A stretch of 64,000 nt of DNA from Myxococcales bacterium. Lineage in GTDB: Bacteria > Myxococcota_A > Polyangia > Polyangiales > Polyangiaceae. The DNA lies in contig JADJKB010000023.1 in assembly GCA_016706225.1 (NCBI GenBank), forward strand, positions 1 through 64,000, read 5' to 3'. A program made the translations under genes and the position numbers. Positions within the stretch are counted from its first letter, which is position 1. Each line of letters starts with the position of its first letter. Below the pieces are notes generated by a model that saw nothing but the letters and a program-made list of their open reading frames with translations, was not told the DNA's origin and did not search any database. Positions 8,302 through 17,135 of the stretch are shown one piece after another.

Positions 8302-9717
8302 ATGCGCAACGTCCGGCTCGGGTTGGCTCTTGCTCTCTCTGCCTGCACGAGTTCCACGCCACCCGCGAGCGCTCCAGGCGCGCGCGCCGAGCTCCCGCCG
8401 TCGGAGCCCGCCGAGACAAAGCCGGCACCGACCATCGTCGAGGTGCCACCGGCTGCGCCCGTGGCCGAGGTCCCCACCGCCGAGACGCCGGCCAACGTCG
8501 TGGTCACCGGTGCGGACGGTTGGCCGACGTTTCACGGTGACAACGCGCGGACTGGCGCAACGAATGCGCCCGAGCTCAAACATCCACGGGTGCTGTGGAA
8601 GGCCAACGTCGGTGTCTTCTCCTGGTTGAACTCACCGATCGTCGTCGGGAAGTCGCTCGTCGTTGCGCCCAGCTCCGGCACTGCACACAACAAGCCCGAC
8701 TCAAAAGACGGTGTTTCTGCCTACGACGCGAGCAGCGGCAAACGCGCCTGGTTCACTCATTTCGCAGCGGACGCCAACGGAGTCGCGGCGACCAAGACCC
8801 AGGTGTTTGCGACATCGGATGATGAACACCTGTACGCGCTCGATGTGACGACTGGCAAGGTCGCCTGGAAGGCCAAAGGCGAGGGCAAGATGTACACACA
8901 TCCGCTGGTCATCGGGGACCGCGTCGTCGTTGGTGATGCAAGCGGGTATGTGCGCGCGTTCGCCACGAAGGACGGCAAGGAGCTGTGGAAGCTACAGCTG
9001 ACCGGCGCGATCCGCGGCGGTGCATCGAGTGATGGCCAGCAGATCTACGTAGCGTCGCAAGGCGGAGAGGTAGCGTCGCTGACCCTCGCGGGCGCTCAGA
9101 CCTGGCGCAAACAGGTGAAGCGCGCGGCCTGGAACAACCAGGGTCCCGACGAGGCGATTGAAGTGTACTCGGCGCCGGTGGTGGGCAAAGACGCGCTCTA
9201 CGTGAGCTTCAGCCGCGACACGTACTACAAGGACCTGCCCGCGCTGATCGCCCTCGACAAGCGCACGGGCAGAGTGAAGTGGAAGGCAAAAGGTCCAGGC
9301 GAGTGGGGCAACGTGCGCTCCACTCCTGCCCTGGTGGCTGGCAAGTTGGTGTACGGCGAGCCGTATTCGGGCGACGTCGCGGGCATCGATGCCAAGACTG
9401 GCCGCCTCGCCTACCGGGACGAGATCGGGCTGTGTTTCTTTCCGCAGTGGGCCTCGCCCGCCGCCGCCGGCGACCTGGTCTACCTGCCGCGCTACGACGG
9501 CTCGGTCTACGCGCTGCGCGCAAGCAGCGGCAAGGTCGTGTGGGAGTTGTTCCTGGGAGACTCGAAGCGAGTGGGTGAACAACGCCCCCACCCCGCGAAG
9601 CAGCAGTGTGATTGGGCCAACGCCGACGGCGCCATCTACGCTCCCGCGGCACTCGCCAGCGATGGGCGCTTGTTCATCGGCACGGGCGAGGGTGTGCTGT
9701 ACGCGGTTGGCGAGTGA
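8302..9717 (+). CDS. PQQ-binding-like beta-propeller lipoprotein
   Basis: A 471-residue lipoprotein. The signal peptide ends in the lipobox LALSAC (Cys15). It is followed by an Ala/Pro-rich tether to about residue 70 and then WPTFHGDNARTG, the usual entry strand of PQQ-like propellers. Repeats of the form LYALDVTTGKVAWKAKG, YVRAFATKDGKELWK and VYALRASSGKVVWE mark the blades. The W-containing repeat is shared by PQQ dehydrogenases and BamB, but catalytic PQQ residues cannot be assigned, so an envelope scaffold or binding role is more likely than an enzyme. The stop at 9715-9717 directly abuts that of the convergent hydrolase gene. Confidence 0.88.
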   Translation: MRNVRLGLALALSACTSSTPPASAPGARAELPPSEPAETKPAPTIVEVPPAAPVAEVPTAETPANVVVTGADGWPTFHGDNARTGATNAPELKHPRVLWKANVGVFSWLNSPIVVGKSLVVAPSSGTAHNKPDSKDGVSAYDASSGKRAWFTHFAADANGVAATKTQVFATSDDEHLYALDVTTGKVAWKAKGEGKMYTHPLVIGDRVVVGDASGYVRAFATKDGKELWKLQLTGAIRGGASSDGQQIYVASQGGEVASLTLAGAQTWRKQVKRAAWNNQGPDEAIEVYSAPVVGKDALYVSFSRDTYYKDLPALIALDKRTGRVKWKAKGPGEWGNVRSTPALVAGKLVYGEPYSGDVAGIDAKTGRLAYRDEIGLCFFPQWASPAAAGDLVYLPRYDGSVYALRASSGKVVWELFLGDSKRVGEQRPHPAKQQCDWANADGAIYAPAALASDGRLFIGTGEGVLYAVGE

Positions 9718-11028
9718 TCACTCCGCGTGAGGCGGGCGCTCGAGCGGTGCCACCTCGGGCACCGGCGCGGACGGGACCTCGGGCTCGCGGGGGTTCACCG
9801 GTTCCGCCGCCGGTGCGGGGCGCGGCAGGAGCTCGAGGTGTGGTGCCTCGGGGGCGAGCGCAGCGGTGAGTGGATTGGCTGCCGCAACCAGCGGCGGCTC
9901 GCTGGCGCTTTCATCCGAGCTGCCGCCACCGAGCACGGGCGCCGGCGTGAAGGGGACACTGCGATCCATCGCAGGGGTTTGCCACTCGTCCTCGAGCAGG
10001 TGAAGCACCCTCGCGATGTGAGAGATGTGGCTGCAGTGGGCGTGCTCGTTCGCACCGCGATAACCCCAGACGTGGAAGCCCTTTTCGTCCGCCGTGGACG
10101 TCTGCCCAAACCGCTCGTTTCCCGGCGAAACGGCGCTCTCTGCGACCCCGACCTCCGACAACAACAGCTGCGCAGTCTGACGCGTGGACGGATAGGTCTC
10201 GGGCGTGACCTCCGAATACGTGAAGACGAAGAGCTTCTCTCCACGCGCTGCTCGCGCGGCAAACCGGAACGTCGGAGACAAGGGACGACTGAGCAGCGAG
10301 GCGACACCCTCGTCGTGAGAACGCGCCGCGGGGTTCCACGCCGCGTGCAACCCATCGAGGAGCACCACTGCGTCGATGCGCTCGTCGCCATACTTGAGGA
10401 TCTCGTTCACCGCGCCGTACCCGGCGCTCCACGCTGACAGCGCCAGATGGCGAATGTGGGCTCGCTCGTCTCCGCTGTGTTTGCGCAGCGCCGCTTCGAC
10501 GGAACGCAGCAGCGCCTGGAATACGTCCGGTTTGCCGAACGCATCGGAGTACGCTCCGCTCCCCAGTCCGCGGTCGATACCAACGAAGGCCATGCCCTGC
10601 GAGACTTGAACGAACGTCTTGCTCACGGGACTGTGACCGTGAAACTGAATCATCACGTCGTAACCCATGTCGACGGTGTGGCCGCCGCTCTGGGGCAGTG
10701 CGATGCGACCCATGCTGAGGTTCTTGAACGGCGTGTAAGGTCCAAGGCCGATGGGGTCGTGCGGGTAACACTCGTGGAACCCCTTGCTGCGCAGCTCGTC
10801 GCTGAGCGGCTCGGCTTCGAGGTGCTGTCGCGTCGGGGCGACGGCGGCGGGCGCCGCCACGGCCGGCGGTGTGGCGAAGCGGCGGAAGAACGCGCCGGCG
10901 CGATGGGCGGGTCCGGCCGTGAGTCCGGTCACCAGCGCGACGCCCGCCACGCCGACCAGCCCGACGGCCAGTGCGCGACGGTAAAGCTCGCCGTCGGTGG
11001 GCCCCGGTCTTTTCGCGGGCTTAGGCAC
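9718..11028 (-). CDS. membrane-anchored alpha/beta-hydrolase-like protein
   Basis: A 436-residue protein. Residues 18-42 form one hydrophobic segment (uncleaved anchor or signal), and the C-terminal 90 residues are a Pro/Ala/Glu-rich tail. The middle resembles an alpha/beta hydrolase: strands leading to MIQFHGHSP, a nucleophile-elbow-like SAWSAGYGA, and a strand VVLLDGLHAAW that could supply the acid; a late histidine occurs in HAHCSHISHIA. A serine esterase fold is therefore likely, but the substrate is unknown and I cannot confirm the triad. Its stop abuts the stop of the PQQ-propeller gene with no gap, so the two transcripts converge head-on. Confidence 0.68.
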   Translation of the reverse strand: MPKPAKRPGPTDGELYRRALAVGLVGVAGVALVTGLTAGPAHRAGAFFRRFATPPAVAAPAAVAPTRQHLEAEPLSDELRSKGFHECYPHDPIGLGPYTPFKNLSMGRIALPQSGGHTVDMGYDVMIQFHGHSPVSKTFVQVSQGMAFVGIDRGLGSGAYSDAFGKPDVFQALLRSVEAALRKHSGDERAHIRHLALSAWSAGYGAVNEILKYGDERIDAVVLLDGLHAAWNPAARSHDEGVASLLSRPLSPTFRFAARAARGEKLFVFTYSEVTPETYPSTRQTAQLLLSEVGVAESAVSPGNERFGQTSTADEKGFHVWGYRGANEHAHCSHISHIARVLHLLEDEWQTPAMDRSVPFTPAPVLGGGSSDESASEPPLVAAANPLTAALAPEAPHLELLPRPAPAAEPVNPREPEVPSAPVPEVAPLERPPHAE

Positions 11029-11091
11029 GGAGACCGAGTCTATTCAGAATAATTGGAATGGAAATACCCTCTTGACTGCGGGCCCCGAGTT

Positions 11092-11180
11092 CGGACCCAC
11101 TCGAAAACCGCCCAATCCGCGGATCGCCGCGATCTTCTAGGGAAATTCGCCTGCGGGCGGCCCTCCGGCGGGTGGGTCCG
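11092..11180. promoter_or_regulatory. nested inverted repeats upstream of the UbiB-like gene
   Basis: A 9-bp perfect outer pair (CGGACCCAC at 11092-11100 with GTGGGTCCG at 11172-11180) encloses a 6-bp pair (CCGCCC at 11108-11113 with GGGCGG at 11155-11160). That in turn encloses a 5-bp hairpin (CGCGG/CCGCG, 11118-11131). The element ends 17 bases before the GTG start of the kinase gene and could fold in its leader. GC-rich DNA makes chance hairpins common, so this is only a candidate. Confidence 0.35.
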
Positions 11181-11197
11181 GGGGCCACCACAAAAGC

Positions 11198-12568
11198 GTG
11201 CTGTACGCTCGGATCCCGGTGCTGCGCTCCCTACGTGCCCTGCTGATGTTCTGGACGATCTTCGCGTCCTACGGAGTGCAATGGGTTCTCAGCCGTGTCT
11301 TCGGAGCACGGCGCTTGAAGGCGCGCCTCGAGCGAGTGCACGTCAACAACGCTCGCCGTCTGGTCAACGGCTTCATGCGCTTGCGCGGTGTGTTCATCAA
11401 GGTCGGTCAGGTGTTGAGTGTGATCGGGACCTTCCTGCCTCGCGCTTATGGTGAGGCCCTCGAGAAGCTGCAGGACAAGGTCCCGGCTCAGCCCTTCCCC
11501 GAGATCGAAGAACGCCTGCGCGAAGCCCTGGGCGACGACCCGCTGTCGCGCTTCGCCAAGTTCGATCGCGAACCACAGGCCGCAGTCTCGCTGGCGCAGG
11601 TTCATCGCGCCGTCACCAAGGACGGGACTGCGGTTGCGGTGAAGGTGCTGTATCCCGGCATCGAAACGCTAATCCGCCGCGACCTCGGCGTGCTGCGCTC
11701 GATCATGCCTGTCGTGCGCCGATTATTCCCCATCACACGTTTCGAACGCGTGCTCGACCAGCTGTCCGCCATGCTGGCTCGCGAGACCGACTACGCGAAC
11801 GAACGCAAGAACATGGAGCGCATGCGGAGCATCTTCGCGGGGAAGAGCAACGTGGTGGTCCCAACGCTGGTCGACGAGCTCACGAGTGCCGGTGTGCTGA
11901 CGATGACCTTCGAGGAGGGAGCGAAGATCACGGATTTTGTCGCGCTGAAGGCGCTGGGTGTCGACACCGAGGAGGTCGGCAAGCTGCTCACTGAGTGTTA
12001 CTTCGCGATGTTGCTGGAGCACGGGGTGTTTCATGCAGACCCACACCCGGGAAATTTTCTGGTGCGTTCCGGGCCGACGTTGGTGATCTTGGACTACGGC
12101 GCCGTCGAGGAGGTCACGCCCGAGCTCGCGGACGGCATGCGTATGGTGGTGCTCGGGGCGATCACTCGCAGCGACGACCAGGTGCTCGCGGGCCTGGAGC
12201 GCATGGGTTTCGTGGCCGAGGGTGGCGATCGTGATCTGCTGGCCCGGGTCGGGCGCGAGTACCTCAAGCTGCTGGCCAACGTGAACATCACCGACTTTGC
12301 GCAGCTCGATCGGCAAACGGTGGAGAAGCTCACGAGCGACGGCTATCAGCACGTGCGCGGGCAGATGCGCGAGATCATGAAGAGCGTGGCGTACCCGGAC
12401 GGTTACTTCTACGTGGAGCGCACGCTGGTGCTGCTGTTTGGCCTGGTGGGTCAGCTGGCGCCCAAGGTGGGATTGACCGGATTGGTGCTGCCGTATGCGT
12501 CGCTCGCCTTCGCCAAGAGCCTGGCGGCACAGAACACCGCGGCGACTCCCCCCGAGGCCACGGCGTGA
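11198..12568 (+). CDS. UbiB/AarF/ABC1-family atypical kinase
   Basis: A 456-residue member of the ABC1/ADCK/UbiB family, needed in many bacteria for ubiquinone or related isoprenoid lipid metabolism. The family-specific KxGQ motif is in FIKVGQVLSVIG, the Ala-rich loop in VSLAQVHRAV, the lysine in AVKVLYPG, the catalytic HADPHPGN, and the DFG-equivalent LDYGAVEE. The C-terminus has two hydrophobic stretches, common in membrane-associated UbiB. The start is GTG at 11198, preceded by a structured leader. Its TGA overlaps the GTG of the next gene, so the kinase and a lipoprotein peptidase are translationally coupled, an unexpected pairing. Confidence 0.92.
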   Translation: MLYARIPVLRSLRALLMFWTIFASYGVQWVLSRVFGARRLKARLERVHVNNARRLVNGFMRLRGVFIKVGQVLSVIGTFLPRAYGEALEKLQDKVPAQPFPEIEERLREALGDDPLSRFAKFDREPQAAVSLAQVHRAVTKDGTAVAVKVLYPGIETLIRRDLGVLRSIMPVVRRLFPITRFERVLDQLSAMLARETDYANERKNMERMRSIFAGKSNVVVPTLVDELTSAGVLTMTFEEGAKITDFVALKALGVDTEEVGKLLTECYFAMLLEHGVFHADPHPGNFLVRSGPTLVILDYGAVEEVTPELADGMRMVVLGAITRSDDQVLAGLERMGFVAEGGDRDLLARVGREYLKLLANVNITDFAQLDRQTVEKLTSDGYQHVRGQMREIMKSVAYPDGYFYVERTLVLLFGLVGQLAPKVGLTGLVLPYASLAFAKSLAAQNTAATPPEATA

Positions 12569-14007
12569 AGCGAGGCGCGGCGCAGCTTGCCCTGTGCATC
12601 TTGCTCGCCGCCTGCGCCACTCGACGTCCGCCGCCCGCGACTGCCAGCTCGACCCCGAGCTCGTGCGATGCCGCTGTGTCGGTGGCAACCGAGACGCCGC
12701 TCGTGCTCGCGGTGGACGTGCGCTGTCACGGCGGAGCGCTCACCGGCTTCGTGGCCTCGGAGCCCGCGAGCCTGCCGCACATCCGCGACGTGACCGACGG
12801 GGCCGGGCAAGCACTGAAGCGCCAGGGCTCTGGCTTTTCGTTCGGGGCACCCGAGGCCGATGCGCAGATAAAATACCGAGTGGACCTGGACGCGATCGCT
12901 GCGAGCGCAGAGAGCTTCGACGTTGCGCTGCGCAGCGGCGCGTCGGTCGTGTCGCCTGTCTCGACCTGGCTCGTGCATCCGGCACCCCTCTCGACCGACG
13001 TGCCGGTCCGCATCCGTGTGACGGTTCCCCCGGGGTTTGGCTTCGCAACCAGCCTCACCCGCGCCGGCGACGCCTACACACTCGAAGCGCACGAGATCCC
13101 GGTCGCGAGCTACGCCGTGTTCGGGCGCTTCGAGTCGCAGGAAGTGCGCGTCGATGGCTCACGCCTGCGCGTGGTGTTCGCCGATGGCAAGCTCGACGCG
13201 AGTCGCGCCGACGTGACGGCGTGGGTGGCAGCTTCGGCGCGCGCGGTCGCCGACTTCTGGCACAAATTCCCGGTACCGCGGGTTCAGGTCACGCTGATCC
13301 CGCTGCCCGGCAGGGAAGGCGTGGTGTTCGGCAAAGTGCTGCCAGAGAGCGCACCCGGCGTGGTGCTCTTGGTCGGAGAGCACACACGGCCCGCCCGCCT
13401 GTACCAGGATTGGATCTTGATCCACGAGCTGTTCCACCTTGGTGTGCCCAGCTTCTCCGGTGAAGGCCGCTGGTTCGACGAGGGGCTCGCCACCTACTAC
13501 GAGCCCATCATTCGCGCGCGCGTCGGCTGGCGCACGGAGGCGAGTGTGTGGGAGGAGTTCCGCCGCGCCATGCCCCAGGGTCTGGCGGCGGTCGGGAAAA
13601 AAGGGCTGGAAGATGCCGCCGATTTTGCCGAGGTCTACTGGGGTGGGGCGATCGTGGTGATGCTCGCCGACATCGAGATCCGCACCAAGACCGCCGGCGC
13701 ACGCGGGCTCGAGGACGGACTGCGGGGTGTGCTGGACGCCGGCGGGCACGCGAGCGAGGTGTGGCCGCTGTCGCGCACGTTCGCGCTCAGCGACGAGACC
13801 TGCGGAGTTGCGGCCCTCGAGCCGCTGGCGAGAGCCCATGCCCACTCGGGGAGACGCGTCGACCTCGAAGCGCTGTGGAGACAACTCGGCGTCGAGGGCC
13901 GCGGCAGCGCACTCCGCCTCAATGCCGATGCGCCGCTGGCACGGGTCCGCCGCAGCATCGTGCTCGGCCCCGACGCCAACCCGCAGAACGCCGCGGCAAG
14001 AAACTAG
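12565..14007 (+). CDS. zinc metallopeptidase-like lipoprotein (HEXXH gluzincin type)
   Basis: A 480-residue lipoprotein. The signal peptide ends in the lipobox LLAAC (Cys17). The C-terminal half has the zinc motif HELFH (H287, E288, H291) and a downstream WFDEGLATYYE, where E306 is the probable third ligand. This is the M1 peptidase arrangement, but only 14 residues separate H291 and the Glu, against 18 in canonical M1 enzymes. The N-terminal half (about 35-210) looks like a beta-sandwich, as in M1/M61-like proteins. A cell-envelope peptidase is likely. It begins with GTG overlapping the UbiB-like stop and is followed almost directly by the next gene. Confidence 0.82.
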   Translation: MKRGAAQLALCILLAACATRRPPPATASSTPSSCDAAVSVATETPLVLAVDVRCHGGALTGFVASEPASLPHIRDVTDGAGQALKRQGSGFSFGAPEADAQIKYRVDLDAIAASAESFDVALRSGASVVSPVSTWLVHPAPLSTDVPVRIRVTVPPGFGFATSLTRAGDAYTLEAHEIPVASYAVFGRFESQEVRVDGSRLRVVFADGKLDASRADVTAWVAASARAVADFWHKFPVPRVQVTLIPLPGREGVVFGKVLPESAPGVVLLVGEHTRPARLYQDWILIHELFHLGVPSFSGEGRWFDEGLATYYEPIIRARVGWRTEASVWEEFRRAMPQGLAAVGKKGLEDAADFAEVYWGGAIVVMLADIEIRTKTAGARGLEDGLRGVLDAGGHASEVWPLSRTFALSDETCGVAALEPLARAHAHSGRRVDLEALWRQLGVEGRGSALRLNADAPLARVRRSIVLGPDANPQNAAARN

Positions 14008-14035
14008 ATGACGTTCTCGCTTTGGTCGGGAGCTG

Positions 14036-14986
14036 ATGGATGACAACGCGGTCGAGGCGGCCCTCGGTTCACTTGCCAAGGCCGGCCTCGGCATCGGCCT
14101 GTCGCTGCCCAGCGCGCGCCTGGGAGACAAGAGCTTCGCGCGCCTGACGCGCAGTGCGGATCGCGCGGGGGTGCCGGTGCGGGTGTGGCCACTCTTGCCC
14201 GAAGCGCACGGTTACTGGATCGGCGAGACCAACGTGGCCGAGGCCGACGAGTTGATGCGTGCGCTCGTCAGCTGGCGCGAGCGCCGCGGTGGGCCGGTGT
14301 TTGCCGGCATTTCCTTCGATCTGGAGCCGGATCTCGCCTACTCCGAACGACTGCGACGGTTGGCGCGCGCGCGTCCCGACAAGGTGCTCGGGCTGTTGCT
14401 CGAGCACGTGCGGCCAACCGCGTTTGCCAAGGCGCGCTCCAGCCTGGCGCGGACGGTGGCACGCCTGCGAAGATCGGGCCTACACGTGCACGCGGTCACG
14501 TATCCCCTGATCCTCGACCAGCCGGAGCACGACACCACTCTCGAGGACGCGCTCGCCATTCCCGTCAGCGGAATCGACTGGGACGAGCTCAGCTTCATGG
14601 TCTACCAGACACCCTTCGCTCAGCTGCTCGGCACTTGGCTGGGGCCCGCGTTGGTTCACTCGTACGCCGAGACCGCGGTGGCGCGCTTCGGGGACCGCGC
14701 TGGCATCGATGTCGGGATCGTCGGCCCGCACGGCATCGGCATCGACCCGGGGAACCGCTACGCCGATCGCAGCGCGCTTTGTGACGACCTTGGTGCGGCC
14801 CTCGCGGCAGGCATCCCCGCCGCTCGCACCCGCATCTACGGGCTCGCCGGCGTGCTGGACTCCGGCGGGCTCGAGCACTGGCTCGGCGCGGCTCCGGTGA
14901 GTCAGGTGCCGGAGTCGAGCCGGGCAGTGGCAGGTTTCCGCAACCTGGTGCGTGGGCTCGCCGTGGGTCTACGCGTGGCCAGCTGA
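14036..14986 (+). CDS. hypothetical protein, possibly TIM-barrel
   Basis: Unrecognised 316-residue cytoplasmic protein. Strand-like segments ending in acidic residues recur in order (VRVWPLLPEAHGYW, GISFDLEPDL, HVHAVTYPLILDQ, IDWDELSFMVYQ, GIDVGIVGPHGIG, TRIYGLAGVLDSGG), a pattern typical of a TIM barrel such as a glycosidase-like enzyme. The upstream frame starting at the ATG at 14008 reads MTFSLWSGADG and then stops. Joining it to this frame with one base removed near 14038 would give a more natural N-terminus, so the start or reading frame is uncertain here. GGGAG precedes 14036 by only three bases. It follows the lipoprotein peptidase by 28 bases and converges with the HD gene. Confidence 0.6.
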   Translation: MDDNAVEAALGSLAKAGLGIGLSLPSARLGDKSFARLTRSADRAGVPVRVWPLLPEAHGYWIGETNVAEADELMRALVSWRERRGGPVFAGISFDLEPDLAYSERLRRLARARPDKVLGLLLEHVRPTAFAKARSSLARTVARLRRSGLHVHAVTYPLILDQPEHDTTLEDALAIPVSGIDWDELSFMVYQTPFAQLLGTWLGPALVHSYAETAVARFGDRAGIDVGIVGPHGIGIDPGNRYADRSALCDDLGAALAAGIPAARTRIYGLAGVLDSGGLEHWLGAAPVSQVPESSRAVAGFRNLVRGLAVGLRVAS

Positions 14987-14993
14987 CCTTCGC

Positions 14994-15923
<930 letters not shown>

Positions 15924-16024
15924 GAAGTGGGTCCGGCGGCGGGCGGCCGCGGGGCGCGCCTTTAGCACAATCCCATCAGAAATGACCTTACCCCGGGCAC
16001 GGACCTGCGCCATGCTGCAGTGCG

Positions 16025-16990
16025 ATGCGCCGAATTGCAGCGCTGCTGCTTCCCCTGTCCCTTGCCGTGGCCGGCTGCCCGGGCACCGAGCAAGATTTCT
16101 CGACTCCCAAGAAGGACGCGGAGCCGGGACCTCCGGACGCGGCCGTGGACGTGGCGCCGGGACCTCCCGTGCCGGTCCGCGTGATGAACTGGAACGTGAA
16201 GAACCTGTTCAACGACAAGCGGGACAGCCTGGAGATCAAACAGGCAGACGAGACGATCGTCCCCGCGGGCGAGTATCAGGCGAAGCTCGACGCCATCGCC
16301 GGCGTGATCGCGGGGGAGAAACCCGACGTCGTGATCCTGCAAGAGGTCGAGAACATGGCCGTGGTCAACGACCTGGGAGCCAAGCTCGGCGGTTATCCCC
16401 ACCGGGCGATCACCCAGGGTAATGATCCGCGCGGCATCGACATCGCCGTTCTCTCCGAGCTGCCGATGGAGATCGGGCCGTCGCACAAGGGGGAGTTCTT
16501 CAAAGCCTCCAGCGATACTGGCCAATTTTTCAAGTTTGCGCGGGACGTGCTGGAGGTTCACCTCACGGTCAACACGCGCCACTTCGCGCTGCTTGGGATC
16601 CACTTCAAAGCGGAGGACGGCGACCCGACGAGCGCCATCAAACGGGTCGCGGAGGCGGAGCGCACCCGCAAGATCGCAACCGGCATCCAGTTCGGTGACC
16701 CGGCCGTGGCGATTGTGGTGCTTGGCGACTTCAACTCGACCCCGGGCTCACCCCCGCTCGATGCGCTGGCCGGCAACCCAAGCACGTTCACCAGCTCGAC
16801 GGCGGCCATGCCGGCGGCCGATCGCTACAGCGTCACGTTCGGCGGGAGCCCTCAGCTCTATGACGATCAGCTGGGGGATCCGGCCGCGGCAACGCTGCTC
16901 GACGCGGCTTCGGTCACCATCCTGCACGATGGCGCGGTCAACACCGCCAGCGACCACGACCCCGTGCTAGCGACCTACATGCTGCACTGA
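16025..16990 (+). CDS. endonuclease/exonuclease/phosphatase-family lipoprotein
   Basis: A 321-residue lipoprotein; the lipobox is AVAGC near residue 18, followed by a short Pro/Asp-rich linker. The EEP fold is marked by MNWNVKNLFND (metal-binding Asn), VVILQEVENM (catalytic Glu), GIDIAVLS, VLGDFNSTPGS (Asp/Asn pair) and the terminal SDHDPVLATY (catalytic His). All EEP active-site elements are therefore present, so a metal-dependent hydrolase exposed on an envelope membrane is likely. Targets of this family include nucleic acids and phospholipids; the substrate cannot be assigned. It is divergent from the HD gene with about 100 bases between them. Confidence 0.88.
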   Translation: MRRIAALLLPLSLAVAGCPGTEQDFSTPKKDAEPGPPDAAVDVAPGPPVPVRVMNWNVKNLFNDKRDSLEIKQADETIVPAGEYQAKLDAIAGVIAGEKPDVVILQEVENMAVVNDLGAKLGGYPHRAITQGNDPRGIDIAVLSELPMEIGPSHKGEFFKASSDTGQFFKFARDVLEVHLTVNTRHFALLGIHFKAEDGDPTSAIKRVAEAERTRKIATGIQFGDPAVAIVVLGDFNSTPGSPPLDALAGNPSTFTSSTAAMPAADRYSVTFGGSPQLYDDQLGDPAAATLLDAASVTILHDGAVNTASDHDPVLATYMLH

Positions 16991-17135
16991 CGGTTGCTCC
17001 CCCGACGAAGGCGTTCGGGGAAATGCCCGGGGAAAGCGTCAGGAAAATCACGAGCTTTTTGGCGTAAGTGACTGAAATCACAGGCGCCTGCGCGGATAAT
17101 TTGCCGCGCACTGTACGCTTTGTCGTCTAACCCTC

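Noticed and set aside
16991..17135. Gap before the TamB-like gene examined for RNA genes or a terminator
   Set aside because: Only a short GC hairpin-like stretch and a T5 run that are not adjacent to each other; nothing firm can be assigned.
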